64,000 bases of DNA from contig NC_063052.1 of the NCBI RefSeq assembly GCF_018812025.1, forward strand, positions 12,419,501-12,483,500, read 5' to 3'. This DNA comes from Megalobrama amblycephala (Eukaryota; Chordata; Actinopteri; Cypriniformes; Xenocyprididae). Every line of letters starts with the position of its first letter. Positions within the stretch are counted from its first letter, which is position 1. Position numbers and translations under genes: made by a program. Below are positions 1 to 11,478 of this stretch, in pieces. The notes below the pieces were generated by a model. The model worked only from the letters and a program-made list of their open reading frames with translations. It was not told the origin of the DNA and made no database searches.

Positions 1-360
1 AGCGTTACCCTCAGGCAACGGAAAGTTTTCTTAAGCCCCATGTTTAGTACTTTTCTCTTTAAATGATTACAACAAATTAGAAAAGTCGAGAAAGTACCAA
101 AGATCAGTCCAGTAAGGTGAGGGACTCACTATCAAGCACCATTTGAAGGTGGGACGTCCTGTTCTGACACATGGTCACAGGAGCACAGGGTGTGAGAAGG
201 CGGCAAGATTATTTGCTTTAGTAATCTTATTTAAAATTACATGAACTGTACATAAAAAATATGTATGTGTGTGTGTGTATGAAGGTGTAGAGAAGCCTTT
301 TGTCAGGTTTTATGAAGATTTTTTTATTTTGCATGTTCAGAAATTCAGTTTTTCTTTCGG

Positions 361-787
361 GTGCCTCAGGGCAACGTTGTGCGATAAGGGGTACTTTTTG
401 AGGATGTTTTAGACAATACCTCACATTGGCCATAATGTGTTATAAGAGGTTCCGGGGTGTGCAGGAACACCCAAAGGGATGTGCAAAAATTGTATCATAC
501 ACCACTATGTCTCAGCAGAGAAGAACTGCTTTTTGAAGTTTCGTACGCAGTGAAATCTTATTACATGAAGTATATTATTTGACATGACACATTACATGAT
601 ACAAACCTATTCATGTATCAAATTCATTATATCAGTGTCTTTCAAGTGTTTTTAACCTTTTTACTTAATGATTTCTTGACATTTTTTAAAAAAAGAAGTG
701 ATTTTGCATTGCTCTCTGAGCATTGTCTTATGATAATTTTCTTTAGGATTCTATACCATTGATGCACAACGGTGCCCTGAGGCAACG
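361..787. repeat. Inverted-repeat transposon relic (CAGGGCAACG ends)
   Basis: The sequence gtgcctcagggcaacg at 361 is answered in inverse orientation by gccctgaggcaacg near 774, and a third fragment of the same motif (ccctcaggcaacgg) lies at 8-21. This fits the ends of a degraded foldback or terminal-inverted-repeat element. No coding capacity is visible between the arms; a short (GT)n tract sits at about 265-280. Confidence 0.45.
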
Positions 788-934
788 AAAAAAAATTTTG
801 GGGTGGGGGGCAAAGAAATGTTTTTCAATCAATCAATATAATGTTCCCAAATGAACCAAAAAATTATGTGGAATTATGTGCCATCAACATGTGCAGTAGA
901 GAGGGTTAAGCAAATATTAAGCAGCACAACTGTT

Positions 935-1085
935 TTCATCAGATCATCATATTAGAATGATTTCTGATGGATCATGTGACACTGAAGACTGGAGAAATGA
1001 TGCTGAAAATTCAGCTTTGATCACAGGAATAAATTACATTTTAAAATGTATTCAAATAGAAAACAGTTATTTTAAAACTTTGCAA
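935..1085 (+). repeat. Dispersed repeat, 'catattagaatgatttctg' family
   Basis: This stretch (key words: catattagaatgatttctg, ggatcatgtgacactgaag, aataaattacattttaaa) recurs at 50440-50500 on the same strand and, inverted and more diverged, at about 44695-44815 and 31165-31290. I know this as a common interspersed repeat tail in cyprinid genomes but cannot assign it to SINE or LINE from sequence alone. Confidence 0.6.
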
Positions 1086-1450
1086 TGGAATTGTATATAA
1101 GAATAAATTATTACTATATTGCAATAATTATATTCTAATGAGAATTATCTGTATTTTTTCAAGGTAATTCAAAGTATAAAATATCTGGTCGGATTGTGAT
1201 GATTCGAATTTGCAGCAAATGTGCCTGACTTAATGAAAAAGTCAAAATTAAGTTACTATTATCCTAATAATAGCTTTATATTGTCATTATGTAAAAATAT
1301 AATTTCTTATTTTATTTCTGGTGTAAAATGTAGACATGTTTTTGTAAAATTCATCCAAATGTCTGCTAAATATATGTTCTGTCAAGGATTTATAGCTATT
1401 CTTCATCAACAACACACACAAATGTGCAATTGTACATTCATAACTACAAC

Positions 1451-2098
1451 TTAAAGTGCCCCTATTATGCTTTTTTGAATATTTCCTTTCATGTGGTGTG
1501 AGATACAGCGGTTTGTGAATGTAAAAGGTCTGCAAAGTTTCAAATATCAAAGTGCATGAATAAACGTATTGTCTCCTAAATAAAGAATCGATTCCAAACT
1601 GCTGAAACGAGTCATCAGCAATTCCAGTCTCACTTCCTGTTACATGCCTGCATAACAATGTAACAAATTTGCATAATGCCAGTCTATGGTCTTCATTGGC
1701 TGCCAGAACGTCGTCTACTTTGTCAAACACTGTAGTTGTAGCTTAGACTGTTTGGTTTCTTGTTGTCGACATGTCAAGACGACGCTGTTTTCTGTGCTGC
1801 AAATCCACTTTGATGCACTTCCCAAGGATGAGGACTCTTCCTCAAGTGCGGAGGAAGAGCTGAAATTCAGATATGGTAATGGGTGTTTGGTTTCCAACAT
1901 GCACTGTAAGTTGTAGACCAATCACAACAGACTGGGCCGTCTGATCAATCTGAGCAGAGGAAGCTCTCGAAAAGGCGGGGTTTAGAGAGACCGGATATTT
2001 TATTGAACCATTTTCAGACAATGTGAGAAAAGAGCTGATGCTGAAATTTATATTATGAGAAAATTAAAGTTTTTTGATATTGGATGCATGCACTTTAA
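1451..2098. mobile_element. TTAA-flanked MITE, ends TTAAAGTGC / GCACTTTAA
   Basis: The element starts TTAAAGTGCCCC at 1451 and ends TGCACTTTAA at 2098, a short terminal inverted repeat that includes a TTAA at each end as expected for piggyBac-type insertion. It is about 650 bp and non-coding; the open frames across 1287-1921 are short, overlap on both strands and have no recognisable domain. Confidence 0.55.
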
Positions 2099-3591
2099 CC
2101 CTCTGGAGTCTGAGGCTGATTTGGGGCTTGAAGAAGCTTTGACATGCCCTGACATTTGTGCTTTTTTCAGTTGTTCATAAACATATAAATGACAAAAGTG
2201 TCATTACACTGTATTCAGCACAAACTAGGCTACAATAATATGTGAGGAACATGTATGTACATGATTGTATTTTTGAAGGAATAATGTTTATGCATGGTTA
2301 TTGAAAAAACAAAAAACTTAAGTCACTGAAATAAAGCCAAAAAAAGTATATTAAATCTGTGTTCACAAGACTTTTGGGTATTGGAGGTTGTAGACTAGAG
2401 TTTTTGCTTCAGAATTATGTAAAAATTATGCTGCCTACTCCTTCATATAAAACAATATATTGATTTAGTTTTTGTAAGACACTTTTTGTCAAGAAAACAG
2501 TATGCGTGGAGGCGTGAATCTGCATGAATAATGGGCCATTTACACCTGAGAAGACAAAAGAATCACATAATAATGACCTGAAATGACTTGCATATTAATG
2601 AGGCCTTTCAGTCAGGTAGGCTGTGAAAAAAAACCTCTGTAATAATGTCTCAGCTCATCATAAACAGCAATACTGTGAAATATTATTACAATTTAAAATA
2701 ATGGTATTCTATTATATTCTTTAAAATAAAATGTATTTCTGTGATGCAAAGTGTCTGAACAATTATGTTACCTCTATGGCATTTCATATAGGCTTTTAGC
2801 TTAAAAGCATGCACATTTGGAGAAATATTGATGGATTCTTATATATTTATGTCAGTTTTCTATACTGAGAAGTAATATTTATTGTCATCACTATGAGTGC
2901 TGGATACTGTTTTTTCAATTCATACTTGCAGCCGGAGGGCGCTCTCTGTACACCTTTAGTCCACAAATTATTCTAAAGAAGAAAAGGAACTAGGAACTAA
3001 CGGCATGTCTTCTAGAGATCGCTAACCATTGCTTTAACATCCAAATAAACACTTTTCAAGACAATAAATACACGATTGAGACGATGAATGCATGTATTGC
3101 CTCTGAATTTGCGTCTAAATAGCGCTGGCCCCGGGGGCGTAGCTGCATTAGCGGATAATGAGCTGAATCACAGACTTCTGACATGTCTCTCTTTTCATAC
3201 AGATTACATAAACACAGAATGTTTGTTTTCGATTTGACTTGCACGATTTAAAACCTGACATTTCAACGTTTCTTTAGACGTAAGTGTCATTTTTTTTGTC
3301 ATTAGTATTCATAAGTTACAGTTAATTTTCTGAGAACTATCAGATTGGACTTCGTTCAGAGGGAGAGGAGAGATCACGCATCATGTTAGTTTTCTTTATT
3401 TTACAAAAAGCACAACATTGTGTTTTTACTCTGAGTGTACACAAATAAAAAAAGACATTCTATAGTTTCAATTGATATATTACTTATGTCTCTATGACAA
3501 GAAATGACGGAGTATTTTAAGTCTGTTTTGCTGCAATGTGAAAAAAATCCTGCAAAACGCGCCGGCGCGTTTTCAGACCTCAGGGAGTTAA
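2095..3591. mobile_element. piggyBac-like non-autonomous element, TTAACYCYCTG ends
   Basis: The left end TTAACCCTCTGGAGTCTGAG at 2095 matches the inverse of the right end (reverse complement TTAACTCCCTGAGGTCTGA) finishing at 3591. Ends of this type with a TTAA target are typical of piggyBac-derived elements. The 1.5-kb interior has no long open frame, so it could only move with a transposase supplied elsewhere. The palindrome gcgccggcgcg lies just inside the right end. It abuts the 1451-2098 element through a shared TTAA. Confidence 0.55.
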
Positions 3592-5165
3592 ATGATGACC
3601 AATAGTATTAATACAACCACAGCATTCGTCACGATTCCTTTAAATTATACGATGCTATTCAGAAAGTCAATGCAAAAAGATGGAGTTTCCCACTGTTCAT
3701 GTGTACTCATGTCATAAATACAATCATAACTCTCTCATATTTCCCCTCCCCCGTCCCTCACACTTCCTTACTGTGGGTCAAACTGAAACACACAAGGGTC
3801 AAGGGTTCAACGAGTGTGCGCCCGTGTGTGCATGGTAGCAGCTAACTGCATCACGCATTCTGCGGGCAACGTTACTGAGCACACTAATGAACCTGCCGTC
3901 CCACACCAGCCTCACACGAGTAATTAGTCCATTCGTTCATTCATTTCCGACCGGTGCTGATGAATGAACTGAAGACAAATGAATCTTGAACAGTTCTGTG
4001 GCTTTAATGGACTAAGCTGATGTGAAACGGTCGGCTACAGATTCAGTTCCAGTTTGGGCCTACTATAGAGACTGGTCAAGTGTGTTTGGGAAATGTCACG
4101 CCCCTTACCATAAAGTTTCAACACACTACTAACCAACTCAACAAGGACCCGCCCCCTTTATTTAGTGTAAGCCTTGAGTGGGAATAATTTAAACATGTTT
4201 GTTCCTGGAAGAAAACTCAAGACAGAAATGGAGGCGTTTCAGGGAGTTCAGAAACCGCTATCTCAAAACTGCAAACTATAAGAACTGGATGTATGTAGTC
4301 CTGCAGCTCAAATATTGGCATCTGTGTAGGTTTTAAATTTCTACCCTGTGCAAACTCACATCAGTCAGGTCAGATTAAATCACTTCAGCGCCACTGACCT
4401 GGCTTCTTATAGGGGTGTAGCTTGCGTCTGAATCTCAGCAATTAGCCTATTAACCTGAAGTGCTCCAGAGGATTGAGATATCAAGAAGACAACCCATATG
4501 ACCTGACCCGTCACCCTGCAAACAGCTGCAGAACTGGGTTAACACTTGAGATGGTGAACATGTAACCTACAGGCCACCAGTAGAGCAATGGGAATGTGAG
4601 GGATTCAAGAGACAGATGACCAGGGTGCCCACCGTGGAGCTTTACACCATGTCCTAACTAGCTGAAACAAAGCGTCAAACGGACAGAAAAAAGAAAAGAA
4701 AATCTCTTTAACACATGTCTTAACCAGCTATGATTATCAACAGCCATGCTGGGTTTGTATTTTTAATCAACATGGGTCACAATGGGTCAAACGGGACGAA
4801 TTAAAAAAAGCTCATCTCTTTTTCAAACACAAAAAAAAGAAAAGAAAAAAAAAGAAAATGCATTAAATAAAATGAATGGGTCAAATTGGACAAATTAAAA
4901 AAAAAAGCTCATCTCCAGGACGGAAAAAAAAAAAAAAAAAAAAAAAGCTCATCCTTTTTCATAACAAAAAATAAAACAATTTTAAAAAACATTAATTTTT
5001 TTTATTAAATAAAAAAAAATAAAAAATTTTAGTCTACTGCTCAATCGGGAGTCATACATTTTTTAATGTTTATTTTATGTCTCAGTCAGGAACCATCATT
5101 TGCTACTTGTTATTGTTAGTCAGAGGTAGGCAGCATCATGGAAGGAGATGTTTCTATGCTAGACT
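3592..5165. other. Intronic or intergenic DNA with A-rich runs
   Basis: No exon-like open frame with convincing splice sites was seen. The right part (about 4690-5035) is a run of A-rich simple sequence in which the phrase agctcatctc recurs three times next to poly-A stretches, suggesting local duplication of a retroposed or slippage-prone unit. Confidence 0.4.
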
Positions 5166-6110
5166 AGGGCCTGTCAAAATTATGGTTTTGCATGAATTTT
5201 TTTAGCATTTGCATGAATAAGAGCGTGATCATATAATGTAACACTAGCTAAAGGATGACGGGAAAAAAAGGATGCTGCATTAATTGCGTTAAATATTTTT
5301 AACACATTAAAATGAAAAAAAAAAAAGTAACAATTAATGCAGCATCCATTTTTTCCCCCCGTCATCCTTTAGCTAGCGTTACATTATATGATCCCGCTCT
5401 TATTCACGCAAATGCTTTAAATCTCAGGTGTCATATTGCCATGCTGTCTGTGAATCTCCTGTCTGTGACACACACACAACTCATGCACACAGAAAGCCAC
5501 TTCAGACAGCACGCCGGCTGCATTGAGTTCACTTTCATGCTTAAACAGACAAAAATACACAAAATTGTGTCAAAAATGCTTGTTTTGTTGAGTATCCTCA
5601 TAAGCAGTCTTAAATGAGTTAAATAAAGTCTTAAATGAACACAAAGAGTTCTGCGTCATGTGTGGCCGGTCTTAAAGTGACAGCAGCCTAATTAACCTGC
5701 TGCTGTGATGTCTGTGTCATGTTACGTGTTGTCTAAATGCCAGGGAGGAGTTAGGAAGGCTGTCATTAATGTTAATGAAAGAACAAAAGACAAAGAGAAA
5801 AATCACTGACCTTGACTGAATATTACATCTGTAGCCTTAAATATTTATCTTTTTATTTTATAATTCATGCAGTGAAGACTGAAGTGTTTGGTAACTATTC
5901 AATTTCTGTATATTTCCTACATGTTAGATCAAATATTTAAAATATAGCCTACTGTTTTTAGGTTGTTTCTACATTAATTTGGAGATTAAATGTGAAATTA
6001 TTACAATATAAAAATATATTAAAAACATGTTAAAATGTTAGGAGCAATTAAATCGAAGGAAAAAATGTGCAATTAACTAGTTCATTTCTTTTAATTGATT
6101 TACAGCACTA
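5166..6110. mobile_element. Foldback/hAT-like element with 80-bp hairpin
   Basis: From agggcctgtcaaaattat at 5166 to gatttacagcactattc at about 6110. Its left part holds a near-perfect hairpin: arm 5205-5286 (gcatttgcatgaataagagc ...) pairs with 5331-5415. A second, more degraded copy of the right part (shared phrase cttaaagtgacagcagccta) lies at 7100-8500 and is interrupted by another transposon. No transposase coding was seen. Confidence 0.55.
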
Positions 6111-7100
6111 TTCTAGACCAATATTTTTGGTCTATTTTACTGGAGGAAAAATCCTGTAAAATGTAACCCTTCTGCTTAACATTTTTGTCAACTTCCAAGA
6201 GCACAATAGCATGTGGATGGCTTCAATGCGAAAAAAACAAGAACTAAAAAAGACACAAAACCCCCATTTTGATTTCATTATATGCATATATGTACATGCA
6301 TTTCACTTTCATCTACAGCAGACCTCACAAAGCCCAAGCTCTTCTCATGTTGACACAGTCATAAAGCACGTTACCAAACAGGGTAACATGAACCGCACAG
6401 GACTGAAGTGTACTTACAGTTGACAAACTGAATGAAAAGGTCAGCTCGGCGACTGCATTACAGTCTATGATGTGCGTGAAGCGTGAAGGGAGAGTCTGTT
6501 AGCGTGAACACAAAGCCTGTTTTTCCTACTGTAATGTGATCAAGGGTGAGGAGCACTTTCAGCCTCTGTTCTCCAGGACGGTGAAGTACATCAGACTGGT
6601 AAGAGGGAAAATGCCACGTCACAGTATGTGGAGCGCAGGACTAGCTTAAAGTTCACAATACTGACCAAAACACACTCATATAACATAAAAAAGCCTCTTG
6701 AAAACTCTCAGTATCTACACAAACTTCCAGACAGGTTTGTTCTGACTGTTCCGTTCCAATCATCCTCACAAAGAGGGAGATCTTTGACTCTTCATTAACA
6801 CAGTTTCCTAGAAAAACACCATAGTTATATACAAAGCCTAAAATTAACACTCGCCATGCGCCAAATGGGAGTAAACGAAACTGTGTCAGTCACCAGTTGG
6901 CCGGTAACATATTTATAAAATCTAACAATGCAATGTTGTGAAAACATGAATGTAAACAAATGTGAATGATGCTCGGGACAGATGACGGGCCAGCACTGCA
7001 TCATCACGAAAGTTTAAGTTTGCCATTTAAATATTAAAGTGCAAGAAACTTTGTTACTTGGACCCTGTGTGTGAAAGCTGCATCTCAGACAGCGTGTGAA
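6111..7100. other. No gene seen
   Basis: Only short open frames on both strands without domain-like composition. No strong promoter, RNA gene or repeat end was recognised. Confidence 0.4.
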
Positions 7101-7212
7101 TACTGAATTAAGCTCTCTTTCACGTCTTCTTGTGCTTGAATAGACAAATTCAGACAAAATTGTTAAAAAAAACTGCCCGTCTTGTTGTGTATCCTAGTAA
7201 ACAGTTGGTTAT

Positions 7213-8226
7213 TAGGGGTGTAACGATATATATCGCAGTACGATATTTCGCAATGCAAAAATGTTACGATATGTACTGTAGAGTGATGTCGATACTTCTA
7301 CGATATGATGGCAGTCTAATCTTATTGGTTGAGCTGCCGACGTGTCCTACGCAGCAACAGTGGCAGTGAGAGAAGCCGGGTTGTCACCGCATATTAAGGG
7401 TGTGTCTCAATCAGCTGTCTAGTTCGGTAAGTGTTTCGCGCACACATCGAATCTCGCAAGCAGGTTTAAACGTTTCTCGCGTCAGTCTCTTGCTTGGTCG
7501 GGTGAGAAAAGTTGTGGCTTTCTTTCACCGCAGTGCCACAGCAACAGCTGTGCTCACAGAAAAGCAAAAGACGCTTGCGATGCTTTGCTTTAAGAAGTTA
7601 GGGGCCGTTCACATATTCCATGTTTCCATGTGCAAGTCAGTTATTTCAAATGTAGCCGCGCGGCAGGCGCGCTCATAATGGGAGCAACGCGAAAGCTCAG
7701 CCAAACAGCTGATCATAGCTGTACAGTGTGGTTTTTATATCTTATCTCCATAAATATATCTAGTAGTAAAGGTAATGCAAGGGCTAGAAATCAATTTATC
7801 CTTTGCTGAAACTTGGCGAGCGCAGTTAATGGTTGCATAGCAACGACCGACGCCACGGGAGTGCAAGTGCTTTGGAAGGAATGAGAAGCAGTGCGGCTTC
7901 CACGCGTTTCTAGACGCGATATGTGAACGGTCCCTTCGGATTCTTAATTTTAAGTTCATGTTAAATGTAACTTTTTTTTTTTTTTCTTCAGTGACAGACA
8001 GACCTATTCAGCTGTTAATTCGAATACAGAAGTTTTTTATTAAACCTTGAAATGTGATCTTGTATGTACAACAAGGAAAATTACTGAAATTTGTTCATTT
8101 TTTAAAAATAAATCTTATTTGAATTTCAGTTTCATTTTGTTCAAAATATCGTGATACGTATCGTATCGTGAACTCCATATCGGGATACGTACCGTATCAA
8201 GAGCTGAGCGTATCGTTACACCCCTA
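7213..8226. mobile_element. Non-autonomous hAT transposon with perfect 8-bp TSD
   Basis: The ends taggggtgtaacgata (7213) and its inverse tatcg..acacccc.ta (8226) form terminal inverted repeats, and the 8-bp sequence TTGGTTAT is present on both sides (7205-7212 and 8227-8234). An 8-bp duplication plus TAGGGGTGTAACGATA-type ends is diagnostic for the hAT superfamily. The 1.0-kb interior lacks a transposase; a 92-codon open frame (7400-7678) has no recognisable domain. A further pair of inverted ends (gggccgttcacatat at 7602; atatgtgaacggtccc at 7919) suggests a second element nested inside. Confidence 0.85.
7602..7934. mobile_element. Nested element inside the hAT copy (GGGCCGTTCACA ends)
   Basis: The inverted ends ggggccgttcacatat and atatgtgaacggtccc bracket about 330 bp of relatively CpG-rich sequence. 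A related pair, gggccattcggacagaatgc at 27060 and the diverged end near 28435, occurs elsewhere in the window, which supports a transposon family. No clear target duplication was found. Confidence 0.5.
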
Positions 8227-8516
8227 TTGGTTATGGCTTAAGTGAACGTAAATAGTAGAGAAAGAAAATGCCTGTGTACAGTATCAGTATATTGGATCTG
8301 TGCATTCGCTCTTAAAGTGACAGCAGCCTAATATTTCTGCTGCTGTCTGTGTTTTAATGTCAAAAATCAAAGAAAAAAACCTCACTGCTCTTCATTGAAT
8401 AACTTTTGTAACTTTATTAAGGATTAATCTATATTTAATTTATACAGTGAAGATCAGTGTTATTTTATATTTAATTGCTTTATTCAATGTCTCAACCTGA
8501 AAACTACTGTTACCTG

Positions 8517-8959
8517 TCCTACGCCTTCCATATTCAAATTATGGAAAAAACGGAACTGGCGTCACGTCAGTTCCATAAGTTGAATAGGGAAGGCGTAGGA
8601 TGTACAGCGTAAGCTTTCTGAAGAATATGGAAGGCAGCCTGGCGGAAGCTAGAAATTTTACTTCACAACTTGTTAAATATGTATATATTTTTTTACACAA
8701 ACGCATCGCTTCGCTTCAGAAGGCCTTTATTAACCCTCCGGAGCCGTGTGGAATATGTTTATGATGGATGGAGACACTTTCTTCAGCTCATACTCATTTG
8801 GTAATGCATACTGCCATTATAAAGTTCGGATGAGTCAGGATATTTATTAATATTTCTATGATTGTGTACATCAGAAAGAAGAAAGTCATACACCTAGAAT
8901 GGCTTGAGGGCGAGTAAAGCTTGGGGTAATTTTCATTTGAAAGTGAACTAATGCTTTAA
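8517..8959. mobile_element. Truncated TTAA foldback element (family 2)
   Basis: It starts with a hairpin (arms 8517-8546 and 8571-8600, tcctacgccttccatattca type) and runs to the right end aagtgaactaatgctttaa at 8959. The internal block acaaacgcatcgcttcgctt followed by ggcttgagggcgagtaaagc is shared with the copy at 34112-35476. The left terminal part is missing. Confidence 0.6.
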
Positions 8960-9147
8960 TAAGGTTTTAAATTTATATTAGTTAGGCTAGCAGTTTTAGC
9001 TGTGGTATCGAAATTGGAATAAAGAATTATGAATTTTACTGGTATCTAAAATTTTGGTGTCATAACTGTCTGTTTTCATGGGCGGTAAAAAAATATTTAC
9101 GGCCAGTAAATTTTCTTAAGTCACCCGCTAGGTAGGTGCTAGGTAGG

Positions 9148-9150
<3 letters not shown>

Positions 9151-9235
<85 letters not shown>
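9151..9235. repeat. Compound microsatellite (TA)26(GA)16
   Basis: An uninterrupted TA run (9151-9202) passes directly into a GA run (to 9235). It generates a spurious open frame reading YIYI... then RERE... that should not be taken as a protein. Long TA tracts are common in fish introns and are prone to slippage and cruciform extrusion. Confidence 0.95.
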
Positions 9236-9239
<4 letters not shown>

Positions 9240-9639
9240 TGAGAGAAGGCGGGTGTGTGTCAAACTATTAATTCGCAGTCTGAGAAAAAAGAGAGCAAGA
9301 ACATGCAGCTGGTATCAGAGTATCGATACTGCAGAGAAGGCGTGTTGGAGCATTTCAACAGAGAAACAGAAACAGAGGGGAGTCGCACTCACAAGACACA
9401 GACTATTTCTGTCCTCCCTCTCAATCTGTCTGTCCTTTTTTCTACTCCCCTCCTTTCCTATAGCCTGTCTGCACATCTCACACCTTTTTTTATCTCTATC
9501 TCTTTCATTCGTGATGTTTGAACTTTCTTTTCTCTATCTATACAGCAATAATAAATGGCTGAGGCGGCAAGCATCGCCTTTGTCCTGCACTCTCCTGTTG
9601 AGCTACGGACATAATCCCTCAAAGCAAAAAATATGATTT

Positions 9640-10425
9640 TTTTTTTTTTTTTTTAAGTTTTGTGATCAAATCACTGAAACCACATTTAGAGGTCATCGGA
9701 AATGCATGTGTAAGAACATCCAAACCCGCTTCCTCCTGTCAGGAGTACAACCACAAACACTGACCAATATGTGCACATTTAAGAAGAAAACATCAGACAA
9801 CACTTCACTGATCCAGACAAGATTGTTTGATTAGGGAGACATCCAAAATGTGGCTCGGAAAAAGGCTGGGAACCACTGGACTAGTTGGTTGTTGGATGAC
9901 TAGTTGAAAAAGGAGATTGTAACTTCTCTCCCTCCATACCGAGACTAGAACAGTGAAAGGGGATATTTGGATGAGAGAGAGAGAGAAAAATGAGGATAAA
10001 AATAAAGAGAGAAGCAGGTAAAATCACTGCGGGAATACAGACAATTATCCTGCACAGACACATCAGGAGAGCAACCTCGATGTGGAGGAGTGAAGATGCC
10101 ATTATTCTTCATCAGTCAGTCATTTGTCCCTAAATGGTCCCTATATACTTCACATATAATTACGACAGAAGCAGCATCTTCTCATATTCTGGTGCAAAGC
10201 AGAAGTACCTAAGAAAATACATTTATAGACCTGTATGAATAACTGTGACACTAGATTTTAAGCATCACAGTTCAGTTCCCAGTTCAGTTTTCTCTTCAAA
10301 TATACATGATTAGACTTAATAATCAGGACAGGACTAGCAAACTAGTACAGAAGTATTTTACATTTGTATTGTATACCTTGCAAACCAAAGTTACAACCAA
10401 TCCACAACCCAACAAAAACTTCTAG
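9640..10425. other. No gene seen
   Basis: AT-rich sequence after the microsatellite, with a T-run at 9635-9653 and a purine-rich patch near 9970-10000. No supported exon or repeat end. Confidence 0.4.
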
Positions 10426-10426
10426 T

Positions 10427-10944
10427 CATCCTGCTTGAACGCATCCCTTATCTTTTCACCAATGGAAGGGTGTTATCCACAGATGGTGGTGGTATCAAAT
10501 GTGCCCATGAGCAGCGTCAAAGCTTTACCTGGCAGCTGAATCAGCGTGTTGCCCGTCTGTGCGTACTGCCACCTGTGGTTGTCCAAAAGTGACGCCACAT
10601 TCCCATTCCACCAGCTGGACAGTGAATCCGTCTCAACAGCACCGCAGTGCAGGTACATGACTACAACTTCTGCCACTCCACTGTGAGGGAACTCCAAAGA
10701 CTCGCTGGGATTCCTGAATGGGTCATGTGAACCATGACAAGCACCTTGAAACTTTCGCCTCAACGTTCCTCAAGATGTAGGCAGCGATAGTTTGGCTCTG
10801 CGTGAAGACTATGCTAAACCCTGGCACATGTAAGCCCCTGCTAACAGTAGTCTGTGCTGGATTTAGAGGAGAACAGGCTTTGTCCGGGACCGTTGCTAAT
10901 CTTAATACTCCACAGACTGAGTTTGACCCAAGAGGGTTGGGCCA
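10427..10944 (-). pseudogene. Protein-like relic of unknown family
   Basis: On the minus strand two adjacent open segments have protein-like composition and low stop density. Segment A (10944 down to 10723) includes SQTIAAYILRNVEAKVS. Segment B (10763 down to 10473) includes GVAEVVVMYLHCGAVETD then SSWWNGNVASLLDNHRWQY. After one in-frame stop the frame continues with HPSIGEKIRDAFKQDD before ending near 10427. A and B lie in different frames; they could be joined either by a frameshift in a processed or degraded copy, or by splicing, since consensus-like acceptor and donor sites flank 10529-10680 (152 bp). The entry phase of that exon does not follow exon 2 of the minus-strand gene directly. 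I do not recognise the family. It could be a captured gene fragment, a transposon protein relic or a real exon. Confidence 0.3.
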
Positions 10945-11478
10945 TCACATCCCAACAAGTTCATTTACCATTTCCCAACCACAGCAGGGTTTCCTAAAAA
11001 CACATATCAACAAGCGCTCAAGTCACCCCAATAGTTTGAAGCGTCGCTTTAAAGACACATGCTTTCTGATTTACAAACTACAAAATGGTTTAGAGGGAAA
11101 ACAAAAAGGGAAAACTTAAGTATGGACAAAATAAATCCTAAACTTATCATGAAACAAATGAAGAAATCGCAGAATGTGTTGATGGAGCAGAAACAACTGT
11201 GGATTACACAGAAGCTGCTTAGAAAGTGATTAGCTCAGGCCTCCTCCCTCAAGCCTGCCCACAACAGACAACAGAAGGCCATTATAAATGAAGAGACCTA
11301 CACTACTGGACAGTGAAAACAGCCTTCATGTGTTACATTCAACCAATAAAACCCAGCTAAAGTATAAAAGGCCATTAGTTGTAAGTTTAAAGGGCTAAAA
11401 TAGCAACACAAATAGTAACACACCAATATTCTGGCCAATACACCTGATAACTATTATTTTGTTTTTAAATGGGCAATA

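Noticed and set aside
9136..9636. 166-codon open frame across the (TA)n(GA)n tract
   Set aside because: The frame is created by simple repeats (YIYI... RERE...) and has no promoter, splice or domain support.
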